A stretch of 64,000 nt of DNA from Pseudanabaena biceps. GTDB taxonomy: Bacteria; Cyanobacteriota; Cyanobacteriia; Pseudanabaenales; Pseudanabaenaceae. The stretch lies in assembly GCA_013361095.1 (NCBI GenBank), contig JAATWA010000001.1, positions 620,001-684,000 on the forward strand, read 5' to 3'. The position numbers and the translations under genes were made by a program. The notes under the pieces are model-generated. The model was not told the origin of the DNA. It ran no database searches and saw only the letters and a list, made by a program, of their open reading frames with translations. Shown piece after piece: positions 8,571 to 16,661 of this stretch (its first letter is position 1; the number at the start of each line of letters is the position of its first letter).

Positions 8571-9132
8571 TGAGCATTACAAGCAAAACAATGCCTGTTA
8601 ACAGTCCATAAATAGCGCCAATTGTTAAAGTCAAAAAATAGCCCAACTTATTTATTAGCAACCATCCTATCCATACTCCTCCATACCAACTCGCCGTACT
8701 GACCACAATCCACCACTCCGATCGCCTGAAATATTGCTTGAGAATTGTCCATTGCACTAATCCCACCGAAAGCCCTCGCAAACACGCATAAACTATCACC
8801 AAATCCACCGCATCGCCGTAAGTAATGGCTAATTGAAAACTTGCCCAAGAACTTAGCGATCCACCCACAGTGCCACCGATTAGAGTTGCCCAAAACCAAC
8901 CGAGTCCCACAATATATTTGCGGATTACTAACCACTGCGAAAAAGCGATCGCAAAACTCATCACCCCAAAACTCAGAAGCACACCCAAAGTCCCTGTGAT
9001 GAAATCAGTCACAAAGGCACTGACCCAACCACCGATCGCATAACTAAAAGCCGTGGCGATAATCCATAGAGGCAAAAAACTCCAATGTAGTTTTTTGGTG
9101 GCTATCTCTTTTAACTTAAACTTGTTGAGCAA
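8539..9132 (-). CDS. Multi-pass membrane protein of unknown function
   Basis: A 197-aa protein that I cannot place in a named family. It has five or six hydrophobic segments (about residues 18-35, 45-70, 80-100, 110-128, 140-160, 165-190) with Gly/Ala-rich helices and aromatic edges, so it is an inner-membrane protein. The final residues, LPSHYQNRN, and the stop codon are encoded by the end of the family A repeat. The original C-terminus was therefore probably different or was lost on insertion. It is divergent from the glycosyltransferase gene across 30 nt. Confidence 0.7.
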   Translation of the reverse strand: MLNKFKLKEIATKKLHWSFLPLWIIATAFSYAIGGWVSAFVTDFITGTLGVLLSFGVMSFAIAFSQWLVIRKYIVGLGWFWATLIGGTVGGSLSSWASFQLAITYGDAVDLVIVYACLRGLSVGLVQWTILKQYFRRSEWWIVVSTASWYGGVWIGWLLINKLGYFLTLTIGAIYGLLTGIVLLVMLILPSHYQNRN

Positions 9133-9162
9133 GGATTTGCGCCTAATATTTGAGCTTAGTAA

Positions 9163-10170
9163 ATGAGAAGACTGTACTTTTTGCTGCCAGGAACGACAAA
9201 TAAATTTGCCTGTGGAGGCTTGTGGGCAGAGCTAAAAACTCTAGAACTAGCCAAAAAAGTATGTCCTGCTGAAGTCGTCACCTATCGCCAACGAGAAAAA
9301 GATCATCTCTGGCTTGATGACTTACTAGATTCTGATGATACCTTTCACGCCCTTGATGATGCGATCTTTGTGATGAGTTGGGGCTTTGATGTGGCTAAGC
9401 TTGCCCAAAAATTAAAAAACTTCAACACGGTTTACCATGCCCATAGTGCAGGCTATGGTTTTAACTTGCCTGCCAGTGTGCCAATTATCACCGTCAGCCG
9501 CAACACGCTTGGCTATTGGGGACAGCGATCGCCACATTCTTTACTCTATTACTTACCCAATGAGATTTCTGATAAGTTCCAAAACCAGCAAGGCGATCGC
9601 GATATTGATGTATTAGTACAAGCTCGTAAATCTTCAAGTTATTTGCTGACCCAACTTATTCCTGCGTTGCGATCGCAATGCAGGGTAGAAGTCATTGATT
9701 ACTATGTAGAAAACTTAGAAGAACTATTTAATCGCGCTAAGGTTTACCTCTACGACTCGGCAGAATATTGGGCAGTACAGGGTGTGACGGAAGGATTTGG
9801 ACTGCAACCAATGGAAGCTCTTGCTTGCGGATGTCAGGTTTTTTCTAGCGTCAATCATGGCTTGTCAGATTATCTAGATCCCGCCTTTAACTGTTACAAG
9901 ATTGCAGGATATTCTCAAGAATTTGACGTGCAGAGGATTCTCAAGGTAATTCATAGCAATCAAAAACTGTCTTTATCGCCCACCCTCTTAAATGAATATC
10001 GTGCTGAAAATGTGATCACGAGGTTACAGGTGATACTTACGGAAATTAATGAATTTTTTGATCACAAACAGAACCACCAAAGCAATATTCCCGACTTGGA
10101 CTCTTGGCAAGTACTAAAATTGCGATCGCAAAGGCTGTGGACAAAAATCCGTAAACGCTTATCCAAGTAG
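9163..10170 (+). CDS. Glycosyltransferase, GT4-like
   Basis: A 335-aa protein beginning MRRLYFLLPGTTNKFACGGLWAEL, a nucleotide-binding Rossmann start with a Gly-rich loop. The C-terminal half contains VTEGFGLQPMEALACGCQVFSS, the E-x7-E donor-sugar motif of GT4 retaining glycosyltransferases. It is shorter than most GT4 enzymes (about 380 aa) but has both lobes. Acceptor and donor cannot be predicted. It stands alone upstream of the cpc leader, separated by 290 nt. A role in surface polysaccharide is likely but is only an inference. Confidence 0.8.
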   Translation: MRRLYFLLPGTTNKFACGGLWAELKTLELAKKVCPAEVVTYRQREKDHLWLDDLLDSDDTFHALDDAIFVMSWGFDVAKLAQKLKNFNTVYHAHSAGYGFNLPASVPIITVSRNTLGYWGQRSPHSLLYYLPNEISDKFQNQQGDRDIDVLVQARKSSSYLLTQLIPALRSQCRVEVIDYYVENLEELFNRAKVYLYDSAEYWAVQGVTEGFGLQPMEALACGCQVFSSVNHGLSDYLDPAFNCYKIAGYSQEFDVQRILKVIHSNQKLSLSPTLLNEYRAENVITRLQVILTEINEFFDHKQNHQSNIPDLDSWQVLKLRSQRLWTKIRKRLSK

Positions 10171-10460
10171 CTTTTCAGCCCTTACAACCACCTTCATAAA
10201 TGCCTTTGTAAAACTTGTCTTTATAATTCGTGACAATCTGTAATGAAAAAGGATCCAACGACATAGTATAAACAAATAGGTAAGAGATTAAGTCCTTGCT
10301 CAGCAAAGCCTCGGTCTTCTACCAAATTTAAAAATAAAGATTTTTCTAAATTTTTCAATCTCAAATTTGAAAAAGTTTAGATTGGTTAATAAGGTATTGA
10401 GCTTTGCTCCGTACCTAACCTAAAAACAAAAAATTACACAAAAACTGGAGATAACAGTAT
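10171..10460 (+). promoter_or_regulatory. cpc operon promoter/leader region
   Basis: This 290-nt non-coding stretch precedes cpcB. It is AT-rich and holds two possible -10 elements (TATAAT at 10222-10227 and TATAAA at 10267-10272) without good -35 boxes. It also has an inverted repeat at 10346-10380 (CTAAATTTTTCAA against TTGAAAAAGTTTAG) that would form a stem in the leader. Long structured 5' UTRs are known for cyanobacterial cpc operons. The exact start site cannot be read from sequence. Confidence 0.5.
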
Positions 10461-10979
10461 ATGTTCGACGCATTTGCAAAGGTAGTATCCCAAGCCGATT
10501 CTAGAGGCGCTTACATCAGCTCTTCTCAAATTGATGCTCTTAGCGCTATGGTTGCCGAAAGCAACAAGCGTTTGGACACCGTAAACCGCATCACCAGCAA
10601 CTCCTCTAAGATCGTTGCTGACGCTGCTCGTTCTTTGTTTGCTGAACAGCCTGCTTTGATCGCTCCTGGTGGAAATGCATACACCAACCGTCGTATGGCT
10701 GCTTGCTTGCGCGACATGGAAATCATCTTGCGTTATGTCACCTACGCTATCTACTCTGGCGATGCCAGCATCTTGGAAGATCGTTGCTTGAACGGCTTGC
10801 GTGAAACATACTTGGCTCTTGGTACTCCTGGCGCTTCCGTTGCAGTTGGCGTACAAAAAATGAAGGATGCTGCAATTGCGATCGCTAACGATACCAATGG
10901 CGTAACCCGTGGTGACTGCTCCGCTCTAATGAGCGAAGTTGCTAGCTACTTCGACAAGGCTGCTTCTGCTGTTGCTTAG
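10461..10979 (+). CDS. cpcB: C-phycocyanin beta subunit
   Basis: The 172-aa length is exactly that of CpcB. Both bilin-binding cysteines are present: Cys82 in [12 protein letters not shown] and Cys153 in TRGDCSALM. Asn72 in [10 protein letters not shown] is the conserved site of gamma-N-methylation. The protein forms the alpha/beta phycocyanin unit of phycobilisome rods and carries two phycocyanobilins. Codon use is strongly biased (GCT, CGT, TTG, AAC), as expected for a very highly expressed gene. cpcA follows after 124 nt. Confidence 0.98.
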   Translation: MFDAFAKVVSQADSRGAYISSSQIDALSAMVAESNKRLDTVNRITSNSSKIVADAARSLFAEQPALIAPGGNAYTNRRMAACLRDMEIILRYVTYAIYSGDASILEDRCLNGLRETYLALGTPGASVAVGVQKMKDAAIAIANDTNGVTRGDCSALMSEVASYFDKAASAVA

Positions 10980-11103
10980 TTCTTAATTAGTCGCTAATTA
11001 TATTTACAGACAATTAGCAACTAATAAAACTACTCGATGCTTTATTTGCTTGCATTCCACTTAACAAAACTCTTATCAAAACCATTCTGGAGAACATTTC
11101 ACT

Positions 11104-11592
11104 ATGAAGACCCCTCTAACCGAAGCTGTATCAGCCGCCGATTCTCAAGGTCGTTTCCTTAGCTCCACCGAAACCCAAGTTGCTTTCGGTCGTTTCCGTC
11201 AAGCAACCGCAGGATTGGCTGCTGCAAAGGCACTCAGCGAAAAGGCTGACTCTTTGGCTTCTGGTGCTGCTAATGCTGTATACAGCAAGTTCCCTTACAC
11301 CACCAGCATGACTGGCCCTAACTACGCTTCTACCCCAACTGGTAAAGAAAAGTGCGTACGTGACATCGGCTACTACTTGCGTATGGTCACCTACTGTTGT
11401 GTAGTTGGCGGTACTGGCCCTATGGATGATTACTTGGTTGCTGGTGTTGCTGAAATCAACCGCACCTTTGATCTTTCTCCTAGCTGGTATGTAGAAGCTC
11501 TCAAGCACATCAAATCTAACCACGGTTTGTCTGGAGACTCTGCTGTTGAAGCTAACTCCTACATTGATTATGCAATCAATGCTCTTAGCTAA
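11104..11592 (+). CDS. cpcA: C-phycocyanin alpha subunit
   Basis: The 162-aa length is exactly that of CpcA. It starts [20 protein letters not shown], and the single bilin-binding cysteine is Cys84 in [15 protein letters not shown]. It pairs with CpcB in phycobilisome rods and carries one phycocyanobilin, attached by the CpcE/CpcF lyase encoded about 560 nt downstream. Codon bias is as strong as in cpcB. A strong terminator follows directly, so no rod-linker gene (cpcC/cpcD) is attached in this window. Confidence 0.98.
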   Translation: MKTPLTEAVSAADSQGRFLSSTETQVAFGRFRQATAGLAAAKALSEKADSLASGAANAVYSKFPYTTSMTGPNYASTPTGKEKCVRDIGYYLRMVTYCCVVGGTGPMDDYLVAGVAEINRTFDLSPSWYVEALKHIKSNHGLSGDSAVEANSYIDYAINALS

Positions 11593-11604
11593 TCGCTTTT
11601 AGAT

Positions 11605-11640
11605 AACAAAAAAGCACCCCGACTGGGGTGCTTTTTTGTT
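11605..11640 (+). terminator. Rho-independent terminator of cpcBA
   Basis: GC-rich stem AAAGCACCCC-GACT-GGGGTGCTTT followed by a run of Ts, 12 nt after the cpcA stop. This is the clearest intrinsic terminator in the window. Confidence 0.92.
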
Positions 11641-11671
11641 TTGAGAAAAGAATAGTCACTTGCCTTAAGAC

Positions 11672-11736
11672 GACATAAAACCCAAGAATTGATTGGCGGC
11701 ACTTCGTGCCGCCAATCAATTCTTGGGTTTTATGTC
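11672..11736. repeat. Family C hairpin element (C1)
   Basis: A perfect 65-nt palindrome with outer arms GACATAAAACCCAAG and the core GGCGGCACTTCGTGCCGCC. The same outer arms occur in C2 (16554), C4 (26413) and C5 (33922) around different cores. It directly abuts a family A end. Confidence 0.85.
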
Positions 11737-11737
11737 A

Positions 11738-11786
11738 TACTCCCTTCCCAGTCTAAAAATAGACATTAAAAATCAAGGATTAGACG
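11738..11786. repeat. Family A element, left-end remnant (A2)
   Basis: TACTCCCTTCCCAGTC, then the small stem TCTAAAAATAGA and AATCAAGGATTAGACG. This matches one end of A6 and A9 in the same orientation, but the core hairpin and the other end are missing. A family F element follows immediately, which may have replaced the missing half. Confidence 0.7.
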
Positions 11787-11792
11787 ATCCGC

Positions 11793-11980
11793 CTGTAGGG
11801 GCATAGCATTCCCAAAGAAATCTATAAGTTTTCAGATAATTTTAATTGGGGAATGCTTTGCCCAAACCTCGCAACGCAGGGACAAATTATCGACGAAAGC
11901 ACAAAGGGTTGAGCATTTGCGTTTCAAGATGATCGTGAGGAGTATAAAAATATTGGCGCAAATGCTCAACCCCTCCAAGT
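11793..11980. repeat. Family F bipartite repeat (F1)
   Basis: Two hairpins lie in tandem. The first pairs GGGGCATAGCATTCCC with GGGGAATGCTTTGCCC. The second pairs GGGTTGAGCATTTGCG with CGCAAATGCTCAACCC. The same layout with diverged loops occurs at 51879-52086. After it, 11981-12157 holds a lone family D end (GCGCAAAGCGCTGTA at 12053-12067) and no gene. Confidence 0.75.
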
Positions 11981-12157
11981 TTGTGTTTATAAGGTTTTGA
12001 GGGCGCGAATAATTCATGACACTAACGGGGAGGGAATAGCTATAGTTGATTGAGCGCAAAGCGCTGTAAATTTCCTTCCTTCTAATTTTTAGAATTTGTA
12101 GGGTAAAGCAATGTATCTGTATCATGATTTACAGATCACAACTTAGATGTAAGAGCT

Positions 12158-12973
12158 ATGAATGAAGAAGCCAATATTCCTGATGACAATCAGTTAACAA
12201 TCGAACAGGCGATCGCCAACTTACAAAGTGAAGACTTAGGATTGCGCGTATATGCTGCTTGGTGGTTAGGACGCTTTCGGGTTAATCTCCCTGAAGCAGT
12301 TGACTTGCTAATTGTCGCTTTAGAAGATGAAGCCGATCGCACTGAGGCTGGTGGCTATCCATTGCGGCGTAATGCAGCGCGGGCATTAGGGAAATTGAGC
12401 GATCGCCGTGCTGTCCCCGCCCTAATTCAATCTTTAGATTGTTCAGATTTTTATGTGCGCGAGGCATCTGCCCAATCTTTGGAGATGTTGGGTGATATTT
12501 CTTGCGTACCGAAGTTGATAGAGTTAATCAAAAATATTCATCCTCAAGCTAGCGATGCATCAGCAACTGACCAGCCCTATGATGCCTTTTTAGAAGCATT
12601 AGGCACATTGGGCGCTGTAGAAGCTATTGCTGATATTTTGCCCTTTTTGGAATACCCCATTCCCAAGGTGCAATATGCTGCGGCAAGAGCGATGTACCAA
12701 CTTTCTGAGCCTAATATTGCTGACCAATATGGCGATCGCCTCGTGGCGGCTTTACGAAATAATGATTTGCAATTACGGCGGACAGTTTTGTCTGATCTAG
12801 GAGCGATTGGCTATTTGGGCGCTGCTGAGGCGATCGCTAACACGATGGCAGAAAACAGCCTCAAACTCATCTCTTTAAAAGGGCTATTAGAAAAGCAAAT
12901 CCCTTTGGCTAAACCGCCTGCTTTAACTCATGGAGCGATTAGAGTCATGACATTGATGGATAATTTATTGTAG
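12158..12973 (+). CDS. cpcE: Phycocyanin alpha-84 bilin lyase, subunit E
   Basis: A 271-aa HEAT/PBS-lyase-repeat protein. CpcE features are visible: AIANLQSEDLGLRVYAAWWLGRFRV near the N-terminus, ALEDEADRTEAGGYPLRRNAARALGKL, and repeats of about 30 aa (VPALIQSLDCSDFYVREASAQSLEMLGD). With CpcF it attaches phycocyanobilin to Cys84 of CpcA. Length is normal (about 270 aa). It lies downstream of cpcBA but is separated by a terminator and repeats, so it probably has its own promoter. cpcF follows after a family E repeat. Confidence 0.93.
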   Translation: MNEEANIPDDNQLTIEQAIANLQSEDLGLRVYAAWWLGRFRVNLPEAVDLLIVALEDEADRTEAGGYPLRRNAARALGKLSDRRAVPALIQSLDCSDFYVREASAQSLEMLGDISCVPKLIELIKNIHPQASDASATDQPYDAFLEALGTLGAVEAIADILPFLEYPIPKVQYAAARAMYQLSEPNIADQYGDRLVAALRNNDLQLRRTVLSDLGAIGYLGAAEAIANTMAENSLKLISLKGLLEKQIPLAKPPALTHGAIRVMTLMDNLL

Positions 12974-12980
12974 AGTTAAC

Positions 12981-13071
12981 TAAGTAGCTAGACGAAATTA
13001 AATATAAAATTCAAAACCTGTAGCGCACACACAGCGTGCGTCACAGGTTTTGAATCTGAGTTTTAATTTAG
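12981..13071. repeat. Family E hairpin element between cpcE and cpcF (E1)
   Basis: Starts TAAGTAGCTAGACGAAATTAA and ends TTTTAATTTAG. The core hairpin pairs AAAACCTGTAGCGCAC with GCGTCACAGGTTTT. It lies inside the probable cpcE-cpcF transcript, so it would form a stem between the two reading frames. Confidence 0.7.
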
Positions 13072-13102
13072 AAATTTACATTCACCCATACTCCATTAAC
13101 CT

Positions 13103-13888
13103 ATGACCGATCGCCTATCCCAACTTATTCAAGCTGTAGAAGAAGCAGATTCTTCAAAACTACTTCTCGAAGCAGTACAAAATTTGGCATCGGCACGCCT
13201 TGAGGGTGCTATTCCTACCTTGATTGAGGCTCTAAGTTATAACAATCCTGGTGCGGCAGTTGCTTCCGTTGAGGGTTTGATTTTATTAGGAAATTCTGCT
13301 GTTCCTCACCTGATCAATCTATTGGATATGCATAACTACACCTCGCGAGCATGGGCAATCAGAGCCTTAGCGGGTATCGGCGATCCGAGGGGTTTAGTTA
13401 CTTTATTAGGTGTGGCAACTGCGGACTTTGCATTGAGTGTACGTCGAGCCGCAGTCAGAGGTTTGGGGATGATGAAATGGCATTGGTTTCCCGATGAATT
13501 GCGGGAAGTTGCTCAAGAAGAAGCTTTGGAAGCCTTGCTATTTGTGGCGCAGCAAGATGAAGAGTGGGTTGTCCGCTATGCAGCAGTGGTGGGATTGCAA
13601 TCTTTGGCAACTACTATCGGCAATACGCAACCTCAATGGCAAGCAGCGATCCAAACCCAATTTAATTTGATGTCTTGTAATGATCAAGTTTTGGCAGTGC
13701 GCGGTCGGGTCTGGCTAGCACAGCAGCAACTTTTACAAATGTTCCAACAGTCTAATGTACCTCATGAGCCTGATCAGGCTCATGATTTAGCCGAACAGTT
13801 GTCGCCCCTAAGCTCTAATGATTGGCAAGACATTTTAGCTAAATTGTATGAAATTAAGCGACAAGAACGAGCTGATGCTAAGAATTAA
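13103..13888 (+). CDS. cpcF: Phycocyanin alpha-84 bilin lyase, subunit F
   Basis: A 261-aa HEAT-repeat protein of the CpcF subfamily. AVASVEGLILLGNSAVPHLINLL, NYTSRAWAIRALAGIGDPRG and SVRRAAVRGLGMMKWHW are visible, followed by the Gln-rich DEEWVVRYAAVVGLQSL segment. It acts as an obligate partner of CpcE in a heterodimeric lyase. It lies 129 nt after cpcE on the same strand, as in most cyanobacteria. It ends in a bidirectional terminator. Confidence 0.92.
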   Translation: MTDRLSQLIQAVEEADSSKLLLEAVQNLASARLEGAIPTLIEALSYNNPGAAVASVEGLILLGNSAVPHLINLLDMHNYTSRAWAIRALAGIGDPRGLVTLLGVATADFALSVRRAAVRGLGMMKWHWFPDELREVAQEEALEALLFVAQQDEEWVVRYAAVVGLQSLATTIGNTQPQWQAAIQTQFNLMSCNDQVLAVRGRVWLAQQQLLQMFQQSNVPHEPDQAHDLAEQLSPLSSNDWQDILAKLYEIKRQERADAKN

Positions 13889-13929
13889 TAATTGTGAGTG
13901 CGCGGCAAAGCCGCGCACTCACAATTATT
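13887..13929. terminator. Bidirectional terminator hairpin
   Basis: Perfect palindrome with AATAATTGTGAGTGCGCGG arms around CAAAG, overlapping the cpcF stop codon. It lies between convergent genes (cpcF and the minus-strand HTH gene). Confidence 0.75.
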
Positions 13930-13944
13930 CGATGGAATATTGTT

Positions 13945-14364
13945 TTAGGGAATCTCTTCGCGCTTTTCTCTAAAACCCAGCTCTGTCAAAGCTCTACGAA
14001 TTTTAGCTTTAGAAGGCTGAACTTGGGGCATGGCGAGGTCAAGCTCTCGCGCTGTTTCTAGCATTTGCCTAATTAAAATATCGAGCAAGTTATCATCTAC
14101 ATCTTCAGGAACTTGCTCGATTCTGCCCTGATAGGCAAGGGTATAAAGCTCTAAATGATGCTTACCCATAATTCTTGCTAATTTCCTCAAGGTTTCAGGC
14201 GTCGGACAAGTGCCTTTAAAGCAAGCTCCTCGCAGTCTCGGTTGAGGTACACCCGCTAATTCTGCAAGGTGGTTCATACTAATGCCTTGTTCTTCTAAAT
14301 ATTGAAGAACGTACAGCCCCAGAGGTGAGCATTCTTCGATTTTGACCTGTAACCTTGGTGGCAT
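13945..14364 (-). CDS. HTH (Cro/C1-type) DNA-binding protein
   Basis: A 139-aa protein. The N-terminal half reads GLYVLQYLEEQGISMNHLAELAGVPQPRLRGACF, a lambda-repressor-type helix-turn-helix. It is followed by a second helical part with LLDILIRQMLETARELDLAMP. It probably binds DNA as a dimer. Its target is unknown. It is convergent with cpcF and downstream of the carotenoid oxygenase on the same strand, but 154 nt away, so it need not be co-transcribed. Confidence 0.75.
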   Translation of the reverse strand: MPPRLQVKIEECSPLGLYVLQYLEEQGISMNHLAELAGVPQPRLRGACFKGTCPTPETLRKLARIMGKHHLELYTLAYQGRIEQVPEDVDDNLLDILIRQMLETARELDLAMPQVQPSKAKIRRALTELGFREKREEIP

Positions 14365-14460
14365 TGATGAAGCTAGATAATGGTGAAGCTAACTCATTAT
14401 ATTGGATAAAACTTTAGAAGCAAAGGGTGACGCTTCTCGTCGCTCCTTGATTCTAGAGAC

Positions 14461-14505
14461 CAAAGAAGCTGATTCTCTCGCAAAGCGAGAGAATCAGCTT
14501 CTTTG
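14461..14505. terminator. Hairpin downstream of the carotenoid oxygenase gene
   Basis: Palindrome with CAAAGAAGCTGATTCTCTCG arms, 14 nt past the stop of the minus-strand carotenoid oxygenase gene. The run of Ts lies on the plus-strand side, so it is a weaker terminator for the minus gene. It may instead be a repeat element. Confidence 0.5.
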
Positions 14506-14518
14506 TTTTTTTATTTTT

Positions 14519-15943
14519 CTAGTCACGCCAAGTACCATGAAAACCCATCGGCACAATGCTAGGCAAAGCTAGCCGACAAACTGGTTCGCCATTTAAGCGA
14601 TCGCTATCAAATATCCATACTTCCGAACATTCGAGATCGCCATCAAAGACAACGGTGATTACCCAGCCAGCTTCAGGATTAGCAGGATCGGGCGCGAAGA
14701 TTGGCTCCATTGGATAGCGATTTGTTCCGAAATCAGCTTCAGTGATTGTATTGGTTTGGTAGTCGTAGCGAGCGATCGCGCCAAATAGTTCTTGATTAAT
14801 CACCGCATCAGGACGATGAATAGAAAGATAGGTATAGCGAGAGTTTTGTCCAACTTGGGAAGGTGCAACGCTAGGAAATTCAGAACCGCGATCAATTAGC
14901 TGTGATGCTTCCAAGAATTCCCCTGTTTTAGGATTTAGACGCATTTGCCATAATGTTCCCTTTGCATTAGTTTTAGTCTCGCCTGATGCAACTTCTTTAA
15001 GGTATTGATTGGTCGTGAAGTCAGGATAGCGAATGAGATCGAAGACGACATTGCCATCGCGATCGCCATAGCCATTACCAAAATGCCATTGATACCAAGG
15101 CTCGGCATTGCTGCGACTTACTAATTCTAGATTATGGCGATTAAACACCAAAACTTCTGTTCCTTCTTGGGGCTTCCATGCCAAGGAGTCACTGTAACTC
15201 TGCAAATTTAGCAGTACAGGAATTGGATTCATCCGCAATGGTGGCACACAGAAAATTAGATAGTCTCCCGCCAAAACAAAGTCATGCACCATCGATAAAC
15301 CTTGGAGATTGACCTGATTCTTTTTGATCAGCTTGCCTTGGCGATCGCTACGATAAATATTTAATGTCGCATTCTTGCCATAGGAAACTCCGAAATTAAA
15401 AATCTCTCCTGTCTGTGGATCGCGCTTAGGGTGAGCCGAATAGGGCAAACAGTTATCCAAACCTTCGAGATTTTCTAACCCGTAAGTTTCAAGGGTTTCT
15501 AAATCTAAAGCATGGGGTAAGCCACCTTCCCAAAGGGCAAGAAGTTTGTCAGGTAGCGCAATAACAGAAGTATTTGCCACATTCTTAGAAGCTTTACCGA
15601 AACGTTGCCACCATTTACCTGTGGCAGTCATGCCATAATTTCCGTAAATTAATTTATCGGCGCTTTCTTCTTCCAAATATCCTTTGGTTTGGACATAGCG
15701 ATAGGTGGCACGGGCTTTCCCTTCAGCAAAATGCACGGCTAAAATTGCGCCATCTCCATCAAACCAATGCCCAACTCGTAGCCCACCACGCTCCATCCTT
15801 GCGGGACCATTGCGATAAAGAGAGCCTTGCAAACCTTCAGGAATTTGACCCGAAATCGTGGAGAGTTGAGTAAGCGAAAACTCCTTCGCAGGCTTAGCGA
15901 TCGCCTTTGCCCAAGATGCTATCTTTTGAATAGTTGCAGTCAT
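14519..15943 (-). CDS. Carotenoid/apocarotenoid cleavage oxygenase
   Basis: A 474-aa member of the RPE65/carotenoid oxygenase family, with a seven-bladed propeller and four histidines holding a non-haem Fe(II). Likely metal ligands are the His in PYSAHPKRDP, SMVHDFVL, YLSIHRPD and the C-terminal MGFHGTW. The N-terminus has LQGSLYRNGPARMERGG and HWFDGDGAIL, typical of the family. It probably cleaves apocarotenals or carotenoids to retinal-type products (as Synechocystis ACO/Diox1). The exact substrate cannot be read from sequence. A cupin gene lies 32 nt upstream on the same strand, so the two may be co-transcribed and controlled by the palindrome at 16456-16505. Confidence 0.9.
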   Translation of the reverse strand: MTATIQKIASWAKAIAKPAKEFSLTQLSTISGQIPEGLQGSLYRNGPARMERGGLRVGHWFDGDGAILAVHFAEGKARATYRYVQTKGYLEEESADKLIYGNYGMTATGKWWQRFGKASKNVANTSVIALPDKLLALWEGGLPHALDLETLETYGLENLEGLDNCLPYSAHPKRDPQTGEIFNFGVSYGKNATLNIYRSDRQGKLIKKNQVNLQGLSMVHDFVLAGDYLIFCVPPLRMNPIPVLLNLQSYSDSLAWKPQEGTEVLVFNRHNLELVSRSNAEPWYQWHFGNGYGDRDGNVVFDLIRYPDFTTNQYLKEVASGETKTNAKGTLWQMRLNPKTGEFLEASQLIDRGSEFPSVAPSQVGQNSRYTYLSIHRPDAVINQELFGAIARYDYQTNTITEADFGTNRYPMEPIFAPDPANPEAGWVITVVFDGDLECSEVWIFDSDRLNGEPVCRLALPSIVPMGFHGTWRD

Positions 15944-15975
15944 GACTTTCTCTATTGATAATAAGATTCGGTTAA

Positions 15976-16440
15976 TTAAGAGGAATAGGGAGTTCCATCT
16001 TTATGTGTAAATTGCCAGCCTTGTTCGGTTGCTTGAGCGATGAGGTCATCGTCGGGATAAGTTGCTCCGTCATTGGGAGTGCGATCGCCGATTTCCAAAT
16101 ATGTGGCGATCGCTTCAGTGTGGTTATACAGGCAATGACCATTTGCCTCACCTGCACGAAATCCTGCCGCTTGTCCTGCTTGTAAAACTGTCTCTCCTTC
16201 ATCGGTAATCAGGGTTAATTCTCCTGATAAAACATAGATGAATTCATCCTGTTTTGTATGCCAATGGCGGAGCGCAGATTGAGATTTTGGTGACAGTGTG
16301 GTTAAGTTCACGCCAAAGTTTTTTAGCCCTGCTGCCTCACCTAAACGCTTTTTTTCACGCCCAGCAACCACTGGCTTGAAGCGATCGGGATAGTTACTGC
16401 CTGTGCGACTGGGGACTTGATCGGGATCGATGATTTGCAT
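15976..16440 (-). CDS. Cupin-domain protein
   Basis: The 154-aa product starts MQIIDPDQVPSRTGSNYPDRF (ATG at 16440; the frame is open further up but would cross the operator). The cupin motifs are SALRHWHTKQDEFIYVLSGELTL (motif 1, with two His and a Glu for metal binding) and AGFRAGEANGHCLYN (motif 2). It resembles cupins that act on sugars or small acids, but the substrate is unknown. The carotenoid oxygenase gene follows on the same strand, and a PadR-type regulator gene is divergent across a long palindrome. Confidence 0.88.
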   Translation of the reverse strand: MQIIDPDQVPSRTGSNYPDRFKPVVAGREKKRLGEAAGLKNFGVNLTTLSPKSQSALRHWHTKQDEFIYVLSGELTLITDEGETVLQAGQAAGFRAGEANGHCLYNHTEAIATYLEIGDRTPNDGATYPDDDLIAQATEQGWQFTHKDGTPYSS

Positions 16441-16455
16441 AAGTGTTTTTGTTAA

Positions 16456-16505
16456 TATGCACTTAGTTGAATATACTAAACAATGTATACTCAACTAAGT
16501 GCATA
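16456..16505. promoter_or_regulatory. Long palindromic operator between cupin and padR genes
   Basis: Two 21-bp arms (16456-16476 and 16485-16505) are complementary at 20 positions and separated by 8 nt. The arm core is TGCACTTAGTTGA. The palindrome ends 16 nt from the cupin start codon and 157 nt before padR. It has no repeat-family ends, lacks a GC-rich tip, and is AT-rich like a protein-binding site. It is most likely the operator of the adjacent PadR protein. Confidence 0.7.
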
Positions 16506-16553
16506 TGTCAATCCTAACTTTATAGCTATAGTCATCAATGTCTAAACAAAGCC

Positions 16554-16606
16554 AAAACCCAAGAGCGAGTTGCGGCGCTTCGCGCCGCAACTCGCTCTTG
16601 GGTTTT
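16554..16606. repeat. Family C hairpin element (C2)
   Basis: Perfect palindrome with outer arms AAAACCCAAGAGCGAGTT and tip GCGGCGCTTCGCGCCGC, followed by ATGTCCTGAC. It sits between the operator palindrome and the padR start codon. Confidence 0.85.
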
Positions 16607-16661
16607 ATGTCCTGACTTGGCTGGCAACGGCTATAAATATAAATTTATAAATTTCAAAAAT

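Noticed and set aside
10434-11523. Long antisense frames over cpcB and cpcA
   Set aside because: They are shadows caused by the strong codon bias of phycocyanin genes.
16617-16661. Upstream extension of padR from TTG at 16617
   Set aside because: It would add a Lys/Asn/Phe-rich segment that the PadR family lacks; ATG at 16662 fits the family start.
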